Source: Candidatus Competibacteraceae bacterium (GTDB lineage: Bacteria > Pseudomonadota > Gammaproteobacteria > Competibacterales > Competibacteraceae). Taken from it: a stretch of 64,000 nucleotides of DNA. Under the pieces are notes generated by a model. That model was not told the DNA's origin. It was given only the letters and a program-made list of their open reading frames with translations, and made no database searches. Numbering within the stretch: position 1 is the stretch's first letter; each line of letters begins with the position of its first letter. The stretch lies in assembly GCA_016712625.1 (NCBI GenBank), contig JADJQQ010000001.1:930001-994000 (forward strand), given 5' to 3'. The position numbers and the translations under genes are program-made. Positions 44,013 through 53,884 of this stretch are shown in pieces.

Positions 44013-46691
44013 TCAAACTTTCTTAAGTAATTCGATAGCTCGCTGTTTTTGGGAAGAATCCCCTTCCTGCATTACCTCATCCAGCAAGCCGCGGGCACCG
44101 ACCTGATCGCCCATATCCAGATAGGCTGTGGCCAGATCCAGTTTGGTTTCCACATAGTCGGCGCTCCCTCCTCCAAACGCAGGTTGTTTGGGTTGTTCTA
44201 CCTTGCCAAGATCAAGGGTTTGATCGCCGAAATCGCGCAAATCCCGCGGCAATTCCAGTGAAAGCTCCCCTGTTTGCTGCTCCATATCCCGACTGATATC
44301 GGTAAATTGGAATTTATGATCAGGAGTCGCCGCCGGGGTTTTCAGCTTCATGGGAGCCGTCTGACCGTCGATCAGCGACTGTTCGGCCAACAAATCGGAC
44401 AGCGATGAGAACGCAGGTTCAGTCGCGGGCTCAGGCCGGTCGATTCCCGGCGGCAGACGGCTCACAGCGCTTCCTCGGCCAGGCGGTGAGGCGCTCATTT
44501 CCAGCGGTGGCAGATCGACCAGTGCGCTGGGTTTAAAATCCAGCGCGAAGTCATCCTTAACTGTGGGAGGTTTAAGGTCATTGCCTGCCATTCGATCATC
44601 GGCCTTACCCTGAGCCGATAAGATAGAGGACATCGCGGAGACCGAAGGCGGTTCAGTCGCGGGTTCCGGCCGATCGATCCCCGATGGTAAATTAGGAAGC
44701 TTTTGGCCGGAGGCGGAGGGCTTCAGTTCCAGCGGTGGCAACTCGATCGAATGCGAACCAGTCTGCTGCAAATTCAGGTTGCCAAAATCAAAGTCGAATC
44801 CATCCATCCGTAAACCGGGGGGTAAATCCGACTGTGGGGCCGATAGCGGGTTCGGCTGCGCCAACTCAGCCGCTGGCGATGCGGCTAACGGCGCCGCCGG
44901 TTTGCGGCTTTCAGGTGAGGTCGCCGGTTCGGTATCGGGCAATGGCGTTCGCCGGTCAATAGTTGAGGCAGCGCCTTTGCCCGCCTCAGCGGGCAAGTCA
45001 TTGACGCCAAAATCAATCTCTCTGAGCATGTCAGCAACCGATTGAGATTCTGGCGCGGCGGTGGCAGCTGGCGCTGCCGTGGCGACCACCGCGGCGGCTC
45101 CGGCGGCGGCCACCGCCCCTGCCCCCGCCCTGGCGGCCAGATTGGCCTTGGACAATGGTTCAGGGGGAGGAGTTTTCAACAACGGCCTGGTAGGACTTTC
45201 GTGTACCTGCGAGCGAACGGACGCCGCCGGGGTCGGTTCAGTGGGAAAATCGACCGATTTCACCGCGGGTTTTTCGCGGGCGGGCCGGCGTAGCAAAGGA
45301 AGCAACACAACCGCGGCAATCGCCAGCGCGATCAAGGCAACAGCAATCCATACCACTGGATTAGCCATCAAACTCGGCTCATCGACTACGGCGGGCGGCT
45401 GTATTCGCGGAGCGGGCGCTGGCTGAGGCGTCGTTTCCGGTTTTGGCTCGGTTACAGCCGATGGCGCTCCCACGCTGGACGGGCTAACAGGCGTTGTCGG
45501 CGTACTGGAGCTTGATGGAACCCCGACCGGCGTCGGGGCGCTGGCCGCCGACAGAGACTCCGCGACGGGTGGCGGAGCGCCCGTTGCGGGCGGGGCATTC
45601 TCCGTTTGCGGAATGCTGGCTTGAGGAACAATTTCTGGCGGCTGCACACCCAACGATGAGGTGGTGGGGGCCACCGTGGAAGGCGGTGTCGTCAAGCCCG
45701 GTGTGCTTGGAGGCATCAAAGGCGGCGTGCTGGCTACCGCGGGCGGGCCTGGAGGGACCAGCGGAGTCGTACTCGCAACCGCCGTCGACGGAGTGGCGAG
45801 CGGTGGAGTCGCCGCGGGTGAAACTGCCTCTGGTGAAGCGGTTACTGGCGGCGAGGCCGCTGGGGCAACCGCTTCCGGCGATTGCAAAACCGCTCCAGGT
45901 TCGGTCGCCGACGGATTTGGAGTCACTTCGGCGATCGTCGAGGGCGGCGCCGCGCCTTGCACCCCCAACGCTTGGGCGGCCGGCACCTGGAGCATGGCGC
46001 CCCGGCGTAAAACATTGGGATTGTTATTGGCGAACGCCCCCGGATTGTTGGCCAGCAAAATCGACATCATTTGCGGCAAGCTGATCGCGGTCGAGGGGCG
46101 AACCTGGTTGGCGATCGCCATCAAGGTCTCACCTGATTTAATGGGGCCGTAAGTTGACGCGCCCTCAAGGCTTACCGGCGACGCGGGGGGCAAGTTAACG
46201 GACGGACGCGGTGGCGGCGCGGCGACCGGCGGCGCCGTTACAACCGGCGATGGTAATGGCAGCAGCGGTGGCGGCGGCTGATAGCGATTGACGTACAGTT
46301 CCGGATCGACCTGAACTGGAAATTCCCGCAGCAAGCGTCCGCGCGACCAAACCACCTCCAGCAACAAATTAAAACTGGGTTCACGGATCGGTTCGATAGA
46401 ACTGATTTTGATGCGATTTGGCCCACCAGGCGGCTTTTCGACTGTAAAGCGCAGCTTTGAAAAAAATGCCAAGCGCTCAAGCCCCACCTTATCAAAATCC
46501 TGTTGGAGGGGTATCTGTACCGTCAACCCATTCAGTTCGCCGGGATTATTGACGATCAGAGGAATATCAGCCTCAAAGTTCTCATTGAGAGCCGAGCGTA
46601 CGTTAAGCGGACCGACACCCAGGGCAAAAGCACACAACGGTGCGGCCAGCCCGGCCAAGAGGGTTAGTCGGAGTGATGTCCTGGTCGGCAT
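44013..46691 (-). CDS. fimV: FimV-like pilus assembly/polar hub protein
   Basis: 892 residues from the ATG at 46691 with GGAGACAGG upstream; the frame continuing to 47033 is leader only. A signal peptide (LRLTLLAGLAAPLCAFALG) precedes the FimV N-terminal domain (VRSALNENFEADIPLIV). A LysM-like domain follows (YGPIKSGETLMAIANQVRP), then about 200 residues of Pro/Ala/Ser-rich linker. One membrane segment is near NPVVWIAVALIALAIAAVVL, and an acidic cytoplasmic region holds repeats of GIDRPEPATEP. The FimV C-terminal TPR-like motif is LDLATAYLDMGDQVGARGLL. FimV organises type IV pilus and secretion machines at the pole, relevant to pilT and gsp nearby. Confidence 0.92.
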   Translation of the reverse strand: MPTRTSLRLTLLAGLAAPLCAFALGVGPLNVRSALNENFEADIPLIVNNPGELNGLTVQIPLQQDFDKVGLERLAFFSKLRFTVEKPPGGPNRIKISSIEPIREPSFNLLLEVVWSRGRLLREFPVQVDPELYVNRYQPPPPLLPLPSPVVTAPPVAAPPPRPSVNLPPASPVSLEGASTYGPIKSGETLMAIANQVRPSTAISLPQMMSILLANNPGAFANNNPNVLRRGAMLQVPAAQALGVQGAAPPSTIAEVTPNPSATEPGAVLQSPEAVAPAASPPVTASPEAVSPAATPPLATPSTAVASTTPLVPPGPPAVASTPPLMPPSTPGLTTPPSTVAPTTSSLGVQPPEIVPQASIPQTENAPPATGAPPPVAESLSAASAPTPVGVPSSSSTPTTPVSPSSVGAPSAVTEPKPETTPQPAPAPRIQPPAVVDEPSLMANPVVWIAVALIALAIAAVVLLPLLRRPAREKPAVKSVDFPTEPTPAASVRSQVHESPTRPLLKTPPPEPLSKANLAARAGAGAVAAAGAAAVVATAAPAATAAPESQSVADMLREIDFGVNDLPAEAGKGAASTIDRRTPLPDTEPATSPESRKPAAPLAASPAAELAQPNPLSAPQSDLPPGLRMDGFDFDFGNLNLQQTGSHSIELPPLELKPSASGQKLPNLPSGIDRPEPATEPPSVSAMSSILSAQGKADDRMAGNDLKPPTVKDDFALDFKPSALVDLPPLEMSASPPGRGSAVSRLPPGIDRPEPATEPAFSSLSDLLAEQSLIDGQTAPMKLKTPAATPDHKFQFTDISRDMEQQTGELSLELPRDLRDFGDQTLDLGKVEQPKQPAFGGGSADYVETKLDLATAYLDMGDQVGARGLLDEVMQEGDSSQKQRAIELLKKV

Positions 46692-47102
46692 GGACCTGTC
46701 TCCATTCCACCGCCGAACGCCCAACGGCGCGGCGGGTTTGGCTTGGATATCGCCGTCAACCACGGGCCGACGGCTTTCCCACTTCAAGCCAGCGCTAACA
46801 CAGGCTAAGGCTTGAAGCTTCCCCTTAAAGATACTCCTTAATGAGGAGTTTTTCAGTGCGAGCGGCGACGGGCGGCTCATTTGCGGAGCCCAACGGTCGC
46901 TCGCGGTGAGTTCCACGGGGCGGCGAGCTTTCCACGCAAGCCGCTTGAGAATCCCACCACAGCTCTCATAGTATGATGATAGCGCCATTTTTATAGTCAT
47001 ACATCTGTTCATTGCGGAATCTTTTCGTTGCACCCACTCCTATCAACATTACAATTCCGATGAATTGTCACCTACAAACTCTCTAGCCTTACGATACTAT
47101 CA
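46692..47102. other. 411-bp divergent region between fimV and creB
   Basis: The fimV-strand frame continues through it without family similarity. It holds a plus-strand terminator-like hairpin (46833-46853) and an inverted repeat ACAATT-N6-AATTGT (47051-47068) about 35 bases before creB. No gene is recognised. Confidence 0.5.
46833..46853 (+). terminator. plus-strand terminator-like hairpin in the fimV leader
   Basis: ACTCCT and AGGAGT form a 6-bp stem with a 5-base loop followed by T5. No plus-strand gene ends here, so if functional it would terminate an RNA antisense to the fimV leader; otherwise it may fold in the fimV 5' UTR. Confidence 0.3.
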
Positions 47103-47807
47103 ATGAGCATCCGCATTCTGCTGGTCGAGGACGAGCCATCCATCGCTGAAATCGTCGAATTCGCCTTGGCCAACGAAGGTTTCCAGATTAGCTGGCGCGC
47201 CTTGGCCCGCGACGCCGAGATCGAACTGTTGGCTACCCCCTACGATCTGGTGGTGCTGGACCTCGGTTTACCCGACGGCTCCGGGCTGGAGCTTCTCAAA
47301 CGGATACGCCGCCACTCCGAAGTGCCGGTGACGATCCTTTCAGCCCGAAACGCCGAACTTGATCGGGTGCTTGGGCTGGAGCTAGGGGCCGACGATTATG
47401 TCACGAAACCGTTCAGTCCACGCGAACTGGCCGCACGGGTCAAAGCCATCCTCAAGCGGACCATTCGGCGCGATTCCGCCGCACCGCTATCACCTAGCCG
47501 CCAAGCGGCGAATCGCACTTGGTTCGAGCTCGACGAGGATCGCGCCCGGATTAATTTTTGCGGCGGCCCGCTTGAGTTAACCCGCTATGAATATCTGATC
47601 CTAAAGACTCTCCTGGCCCAGCCCGAACGAATATTTTCACGCCAGCAACTGATGGATCGCGTATGGTCCGATCCGCTCGCCAGCTTCGAACGCAGCGTGG
47701 ACACGCATATCAAGACCCTGCGCGCCAAGCTGCGAGAAATCGACCCTGAGCGCGACCCGATCCGCACCCATCGCGGTTTGGGCTATTCGGTGCGGATCAC
47801 CGACTGA
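47103..47807 (+). CDS. creB: CreB-type response regulator
   Basis: 234 residues of the OmpR/PhoB class. The receiver has acidic pocket ED near 10-11, phosphorylatable Asp in LVVLDLGLPDGSG near 54, and Lys in DDYVTKPFSPREL. The winged-helix domain (residues 140-230) has SVDTHIKTLRAKLREI. It is 20 bases upstream of creC. CreBC responds to carbon source and cell-wall stress in other gammaproteobacteria. Confidence 0.9.
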   Translation: MSIRILLVEDEPSIAEIVEFALANEGFQISWRALARDAEIELLATPYDLVVLDLGLPDGSGLELLKRIRRHSEVPVTILSARNAELDRVLGLELGADDYVTKPFSPRELAARVKAILKRTIRRDSAAPLSPSRQAANRTWFELDEDRARINFCGGPLELTRYEYLILKTLLAQPERIFSRQQLMDRVWSDPLASFERSVDTHIKTLRAKLREIDPERDPIRTHRGLGYSVRITD

Positions 47808-47826
47808 CCTTAAACCGACCACCGCG

Positions 47827-49272
47827 ATGCATCTCGGTCTCAAGCTGTTTCTAGGTTACTTTCTCATCGTTGGAATCGGCGTTTATTTTTCCCTCAACAT
47901 TCTCGGCAACGAACTAAAACCGGCATTTCGCTAATCGGCGGAAGAAACCTTGATCGACAGCGCCAATTTGCTGGCGGTGTTGGTTCGGGACGACGTACTC
48001 AATGGCCGCCTCGCCGACGGTCGCTTGCAAGCTCGGCTGGCGGAGTACGGTCGCCGGATTCCAAACGCGCGCGTCTGGGGCATCGTCAAGACTACGCTCG
48101 ATCACCGACTCTACATTACTGATCAGCGCGGCATTGTGATCTTTGATTCGCTCAATCTGGCTCTAGGCCGGGACTTTTCCCGTTGGAATGATGTGTACCT
48201 GACCCTGCGTGGCCACTACGGCGCCCGGACAACCCGCGTCGATCTGAACGATGAGCGCACGTCGGTGATGTATGTGGCCGCGCCAATCCACGATGGCGAA
48301 CGGATCATCGGCGTCTTGACGGTCGGTATGCCTTCTTCCAGCGTCCAGCCTTACATTGATCGAGCCGAAATCAAACTACGCCAGATCGGCGCTGTCTTGG
48401 TGGCCGTGTCGTTGTTGGTCGGACTGATCTTTTCCTGGTCGCTGGCGCGCTCCCTCAATCGGCTCGCCGCTTACGCTCGGGCCGCCGCTGGTGGCCAGCG
48501 CCGCATCGCCCCGAAAAGCGGCGGGCCGGAATTGCGAGCGTTGGCGGAGGCGGTCGAAACCATGCAAAGCAAACTGGATGGTCGGGCGTATGTTGAGCGT
48601 TATATCCACACCCTGACCCATGAAATGAAAAGCCCGCTTTCAGCGATCACCGGGGCCGCCGAACTGTTGCAAGGCGAATTGCCGGCGGCGCAACGGGCGC
48701 GTTTCGCGGCTCTGGTCGCTGGTGAGGCGGAGCGGCTGCAACAGTTGGTCGAACGGCTGCTGGCCCTGGCCACCGTCGAACAGCGACGCGAGCCGCACGA
48801 GCGACGACCAATTCCCTTGCAAGACACAGTGTCCACTCTGGTCGCCTCCCGCGCCCCGGCCATTGCTCGCAAGGATTTACGGATCGAATACGCCTTACCC
48901 CAATCGGCGGCGATGCTCGGCGAGCCGTTTCTGATCGTTCAGGCTATCGGCAACCTACTCGACAACGCGCTTGATTTCACGCCGGCGCGAGGTCAAATCA
49001 GCCTTGCGGTTGAACCCATTGAAGGTGCTTGGCAATTGACGGTGCGCAATACCGGCGAAGCGATACCCGATTACGCCCGCGACCGTCTGTTCGAACGTTT
49101 CTATTCCCTGCCACGCCCGGATACCCATCGTAAAAGCACCGGTTTGGGATTGGCCTTCGTCAAGGAGGTCGCGCAACTGCATGGAGGAACGATCAGCGTC
49201 GAGAATCAGGTGGAAGCCGATGGGACCGTGGTCGGGGTTATCGCCCGGCTCACACTGCCGGCCATGCCTTAA
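47827..49272 (+). CDS. creC: CreC-type sensor histidine kinase, interrupted by an in-frame TAA
   Basis: The ATG at 47827 begins MHLGLKLFLGYFLIVGIGVY, the first membrane segment expected of CreC. At 47932-47934 the same frame hits TAA. Sequence then continues in frame as EETLIDSANLLAVLVRDD, matching the periplasmic CreC sensor, through RWNDVYLTLRGHYGA. It passes a second membrane segment and HAMP to the H-box LTHEMKSPL, N-box NLLDNALDF and G-box STGLGLAFV. A TTG at 47950 could restart translation but would lack the first membrane segment. A CAA to TAA change or a base-call error would explain it. Everything after the stop is intact. Confidence 0.88.
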
Positions 49273-49380
49273 GCTTGCTCGGTCAGCATAATCACCGGGG
49301 ACCGATCAGCCCCCGCTCGGTTCTCCACCCGAATGCTCTTGCTATAAGACGCGGATTGGCCTGGGGTTGATCTTGCCAGC

Positions 49381-52278
49381 TCAGGATCTCAAATCGGTTG
49401 GGCGGGAGAGGGTATTTTGTTGCTCCAGGACCGTCATGATCGGAACTGGGTACCCTATATAGTAACCCTGTGCGTAGTCGATGCCATATTCCGCAAGCAA
49501 AGCCAAGGTTTTTTCATCCTCCACATGCTCGGCGATCGTCTTTTTACCGAACGCCTTGGCAATTTCCCGCATGGCTTTGACCAAGACTTGATCGCTCACC
49601 TGTTCGCTGAGCTTTTTAACAAAGGAACCGTCAATCTTCACAAATTCGAACGGCAATGTTCTCAAGTAGTAAAAAGAGGAGAACCCGGTTCCGAAATCAT
49701 CGAGGGCGAACTTGCAACCAATTTCGTTGATTGCCCGCATCAAGTGACGGGCCGCCATGATGTCAGCCACGGCGGCCGTCTCGGTCATCTCGAAAATCAG
49801 CTGCCGGGGTTCGAGTCCGGTTTCTTGCAACAGCTGCTGGAGCTGATGCAAAAGATCGGGATTATTGAAAGCGTGCGCGGATAAATTGACCGTCAGGGTG
49901 ATTTCCAAGCCGCGCGCCTTGGCGAGGGCTTGATAGCGGATGGCTTCAGACATCACCATCCGATCAATGGCGTGGATCAATCCCGACCGTTCGGCTACCT
50001 CGATAAAATGGATCGGCCCGATAATCTCCCCATTATCACCCTGCATCCTGAGCAAGACCTCGTAATGCGAAACCGTCTGGCTCTGAATGTCCATGATCGG
50101 CTGGGCGTACAACAAAAACTCATTCTCCTTCAGCGCCCGCTCCACCCGTTGTTTCCAAAATACCTTCTCCCGCAGCAAGCGCTGGCTTTGATCCGAGCTT
50201 GACAGGAGATACCAACCACCGCGCCCGCTTTCCTTGACCTGATACATCGCCAGATCGGCGCGGGCCAACAGGTCTTCGCTGTCGATCCCATGCTCCGGAA
50301 ATAAGGTGATACCGATGCTGGCCGATAGCTTGTGGATTTGTTCATCTACCGGAAATTCGATTTCTTGGATATGGGCCAGCATTTTTTTGGCGACTAGAAT
50401 CGCTTCAGTGGCGTTGGACTGATTGAGGATTACCGCGAATTCATCCCCGCCCAGACGCCCGATCACATCCACCTCACGCAAAATGGACGCAAGCAATTCG
50501 CCTAACCGCTGCAACAGGCGATCACCCGCGCGATGCCCGCTGGTATCGTTGATATATTTAAATTGATCCAAATCCAGAAAGAGCAGCGCGCCGGAACGGC
50601 GATAACGCTTGGCGGTGGCGACTGCCTCTTTCAATTCCTTGGTAAAACGACGCCGGTTATACAATCTGGTCAGCGGATCATGATCGGCCAGCCACGCCAG
50701 TCGCAATTCGGCTTTTTTCCGGGCGGTAATATCCATGCCAACTGATAAGATCAGCGAGGCGTCGTCGGCCGAGTCTTTCAATCGCGAATGCTGCCAAACC
50801 ACATTCAGTGTACTGGAATCTTTACAGCGAATATCGCATTCTTCCTCAATATGCTCCCGCTCACCCGCCACCAGGCCCGCTAGATGGCCCATAGCCTCAT
50901 TGATGCTCTGTTCTAGGCTAAGCAGGGTGACGAAGGGCCGGCCACGCAATTCGGCCAGCGTAAAGCCGGTGATGGCCAGTCCATAAGAATTGATCAGCAG
51001 AATTTCATTCTTTTCATTTTGAGTCAGGATAATGGCTTGCGCCGTTTCTAGAACCTGGGTAACGAAATTGCGCTGCCTCATAATCTCGTTCATCCGTTCG
51101 GAGAGATCGCGCGTATGATTGGCGACTTCAATATGTAACGCTTCAAGCTGATGCGAGAGAGCGATGGCGGTATCGTTCAGGATATCCACCTCATCCAACA
51201 AGATATGAGCGGACGGTGAACCAGAGATCGCTTCACGTACTTTCCCGAAAGCGCCTTCCGCCAGCCAAGGCAGATTGGCCGCCGCGCGCCGCAAGCGCGA
51301 CATTGGCGCCCACAAAATAGCCAGCAGCAGGAATTCCGACAGCACTAACCCCAGGGCTCCCACCAGGATATTGCGCCGCAGCGTCACACCGATTTTCGCC
51401 ATGGCGTCACTGATATCGGCGACAATAACCAAATAGGCATTTTCCCGCGATTTGAAACCCGTCAGTTGAAATAGCCGAACTTCGTAATCCCGTCGATTGA
51501 GACGGATGTAGGCCGGCTCCGCAGCAACAACGGATAAGGTGTTGATTTGAGCCGCCGCGCGCAGAACCTCCATGTTGACATGCGCATTCCCCAGCGCCAC
51601 CACTTGCGCATCCCACTGCCGTAGCCAGCGCTCACGAAGACCGTTGACCGCTTCGGTTTTACGCAATCCGACGATCAATCCAAGATCGGTACCGGAGACG
51701 CGCTGAAAATCGAGCACGACATCCGCCAGCGATACCCCAACCACCAAGGCGTCGCCCACACCCAAAATAGGTGTAATCACGTACTGCAAGCAGGTCTCGA
51801 AGCAGTCGATGAGGCTCATCGGCACCTCCGAGGTCACGACTCGGCGAACCGCCGCCACTAAGGTAGTGCGCTCATCAATAGTTTTTTCGAGACCCCGAGC
51901 GGCTAGCTGTCGGCCATCGGAAGAAATAAGCAGGATATTTTCCACGCCCATGTTCAATTCCAGAATCGCCGCCAACCGCTCGAATTCGGCGATGATCTCT
52001 TCTTCCGGCGCGTCCCTGGAACCAGCCCTGGCGGCAAGCAACGCCGCGATTGTGGTGCTCCACTGCCGTAGCCGTTTATCTGATTGATCCAACAAGCCTT
52101 GCGCCTGATGGGCGTATTGAATCTGCAATTCCGCGCGGCGTTGCTCGAATTGATTATGCAATTCAATATGGTTGATAGCGACAACCGTACCCGCTATCAC
52201 AATCAGAACCAGACTGCTGAGCAGTAACGCTTTCCATTTGAGGCTCAGAAAAAAACCCGGGTGAGGGGGCGAGCGCAT
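49381..52278 (-). CDS. membrane receptor with PAS, GGDEF and EAL domains
   Basis: 965 residues. One membrane segment (ALLLSSLVLIVIAGTVVAI) is followed by a periplasmic sensor of about 270 residues and a second segment near residue 315. A PAS domain lies roughly at 410-535 (ITGFTLAELRGRPF, SVGMDITARKKAE). GGDEF spans 545-705 with intact RLGGDEF near 609, and an EAL domain spans 720-955. The EAL motif reads EVLLRM instead of EALLR, while NLSAHAF, TETAAVAD, LDDFGTGFSS and KIDGSFV remain. It should make and/or break c-di-GMP; the net activity is unknown. It is downstream of the barrel and PstS-like genes on the same strand. Confidence 0.92.
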   Translation of the reverse strand: MRSPPHPGFFLSLKWKALLLSSLVLIVIAGTVVAINHIELHNQFEQRRAELQIQYAHQAQGLLDQSDKRLRQWSTTIAALLAARAGSRDAPEEEIIAEFERLAAILELNMGVENILLISSDGRQLAARGLEKTIDERTTLVAAVRRVVTSEVPMSLIDCFETCLQYVITPILGVGDALVVGVSLADVVLDFQRVSGTDLGLIVGLRKTEAVNGLRERWLRQWDAQVVALGNAHVNMEVLRAAAQINTLSVVAAEPAYIRLNRRDYEVRLFQLTGFKSRENAYLVIVADISDAMAKIGVTLRRNILVGALGLVLSEFLLLAILWAPMSRLRRAAANLPWLAEGAFGKVREAISGSPSAHILLDEVDILNDTAIALSHQLEALHIEVANHTRDLSERMNEIMRQRNFVTQVLETAQAIILTQNEKNEILLINSYGLAITGFTLAELRGRPFVTLLSLEQSINEAMGHLAGLVAGEREHIEEECDIRCKDSSTLNVVWQHSRLKDSADDASLILSVGMDITARKKAELRLAWLADHDPLTRLYNRRRFTKELKEAVATAKRYRRSGALLFLDLDQFKYINDTSGHRAGDRLLQRLGELLASILREVDVIGRLGGDEFAVILNQSNATEAILVAKKMLAHIQEIEFPVDEQIHKLSASIGITLFPEHGIDSEDLLARADLAMYQVKESGRGGWYLLSSSDQSQRLLREKVFWKQRVERALKENEFLLYAQPIMDIQSQTVSHYEVLLRMQGDNGEIIGPIHFIEVAERSGLIHAIDRMVMSEAIRYQALAKARGLEITLTVNLSAHAFNNPDLLHQLQQLLQETGLEPRQLIFEMTETAAVADIMAARHLMRAINEIGCKFALDDFGTGFSSFYYLRTLPFEFVKIDGSFVKKLSEQVSDQVLVKAMREIAKAFGKKTIAEHVEDEKTLALLAEYGIDYAQGYYIGYPVPIMTVLEQQNTLSRPTDLRS

Positions 52279-52357
52279 TCGCTTATCATCCCTTGAACAG
52301 TCTGGTAAGGCAGGGGAAGACTTGGGCTACGTCTGGATGCAACCGATGTGACAATCC

Positions 52358-52373
52358 ATGTCAATTTTGACAT
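52358..52373. promoter_or_regulatory. inverted repeat upstream of the GGDEF-EAL gene
   Basis: ATGTCAA and TTGACAT are separated by two bases, about 80 bases upstream of the start codon in an AT-rich gap of 229 bases. A related half-site GTGACA lies nearby. It is a candidate operator; no regulator is identified. Confidence 0.35.
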
Positions 52374-52507
52374 CTTTAGCTATTTTAGCAATAACCCAAC
52401 CGCGCGATTATAAAAATAATATCAAAGCGCTTTTAGGAAAATCTTTCATTGAAATTAGAGTGACAACAATAACCTTTATCTCATAAAGAAAGCGTTTCAC
52501 TCAATTA

Positions 52508-53884
52508 TTAAAAGTGAAAACTGGCCGCTAATGCAAAAATATGCCAACGTTGCTCCATCTCATTAGGATCGAGGTTATCTTGACGCGGCAACCAGGCTGT
52601 CCCATTGACATAATGATATTCAGCCGCGACCAAAAAAGATGAAGTTATATTATAGCGAAGCCCAAAGGTCCAATCTGTAGCAAATTGCGTGTGCGCGGGG
52701 CGGCCAGTCAATGCATGATAATTTTTTCCATGCTTATCGTTCCTGTTATTATAAAGCGCATCATAGCGAAGGATTGCCTGCCATTTTTCATTAAACCGAT
52801 AAAGGGCTTGCAGATAATAACTATTACCAGTGACATCAAGAGCGAACGAATTATCCGGGCTTGATTCCTGGATTCTGCGAATTGCATACTCGGCGCTAAG
52901 GCTGAATTGATCGGTATTATATTGCATTGAAAAAATAACTGGAATAAAGATATCCTTTAATGAAGGCAAGTCATCCGGCTGGATAAAGCGTGGCTCATAG
53001 CGCACGTCCACCCGCGCTGCGCTAATCGCCGCGCGATACTTACCTCCCTCCCTCTCATAGGCCAGCCGCCCAATATAAGAAAGCTTAGGCTGTGTTTCTC
53101 CCGGATAGTCGCCGCCAAGGTAGGCCAGCTCCGTATCCAAATTATTGCCTCTAGGCACACCCGCGCCCATTTCCAGAGATAGAGTTCCCAGTTCACTACG
53201 ATGTTCTCCATAGAGCAGGCCACCATCAGCCGATAGAGATAAATCGCGCGTCCGCTCTAAATAGATGGATTGCGGCAAGAGAATGGTCGGCCGGGTAACT
53301 AGCACATCTCGAGTGTCATTGTATAAACCCAGTGGATTTTTAAAACGGCCAAGGCGGACCCCAAAAAGAAAATCAGGAGTTGAAAAGGCGGTATAATCAA
53401 TCAAGCCAAAATCCAGTTCCACGTCATGTTCGTGGCCAGTTCCAGCCCGTCGCAACAAGACTTGCCCCGCCAAGCGAAGATTGGGATCAGGCGTCCATGA
53501 TGCGTTTAGGCCAGCTTCAGTAAAATCAAAGCTCCCGCCTTTATCACTGGCCCCAAAAAGCTTATTGTCCGATGTTAGAAAATACCCTTGCGTTAAAAAT
53601 CCATGGAGTCGGATATTATCGGTCAATTCGATCGCCTGTGCCTCCCTAGAGAACATGGCGAAAACAATAGTACAAAGCAAGCTGCCCATGAGCCCGTTGA
53701 AGATAATGGAAATCGTAACAAGACAGAGGTTTTCAATTCGGCAACCCAATTGAGAGCTTAATTTTATTTTACTAATTTCTTGATATTTATTGAAAATAAA
53801 GACAAAAACTCTCCGAGGAAGCATAGGAGGGGATCTTACCAAATTCTCTTTAATCATCAGAGACGGCTTTAACAGAGTCATCAA
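52508..53884 (-). CDS. outer-membrane beta-barrel (porin-like) protein
   Basis: About 458 residues in the longest frame. A signal-like stretch MGSLLCTIVFAMFSREAQA ends near residue 84, and the first 60 residues before it are probably not translated, so the start is uncertain. The mature part alternates polar and hydrophobic residues with many Gly, Tyr and Asn, such as LRLAGQVLLRRAG, GVRLGRFKNPLGLYND and TFGLRYNITSSFLVAAEYHY. It ends LAASFHF, a terminal Phe as in outer-membrane barrels. No transported substrate can be read. The longest frame overlaps the PstS-like gene. Confidence 0.8.
   Translation of the reverse strand: MMTLLKPSLMIKENLVRSPPMLPRRVFVFIFNKYQEISKIKLSSQLGCRIENLCLVTISIIFNGLMGSLLCTIVFAMFSREAQAIELTDNIRLHGFLTQGYFLTSDNKLFGASDKGGSFDFTEAGLNASWTPDPNLRLAGQVLLRRAGTGHEHDVELDFGLIDYTAFSTPDFLFGVRLGRFKNPLGLYNDTRDVLVTRPTILLPQSIYLERTRDLSLSADGGLLYGEHRSELGTLSLEMGAGVPRGNNLDTELAYLGGDYPGETQPKLSYIGRLAYEREGGKYRAAISAARVDVRYEPRFIQPDDLPSLKDIFIPVIFSMQYNTDQFSLSAEYAIRRIQESSPDNSFALDVTGNSYYLQALYRFNEKWQAILRYDALYNNRNDKHGKNYHALTGRPAHTQFATDWTFGLRYNITSSFLVAAEYHYVNGTAWLPRQDNLDPNEMEQRWHIFALAASFHF

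Noticed and set aside
46692..47033. 114-residue N-terminal extension of FimV
   Set aside because: No family similarity, no signal peptide, and a good ribosome site is found at the ATG at 46691.
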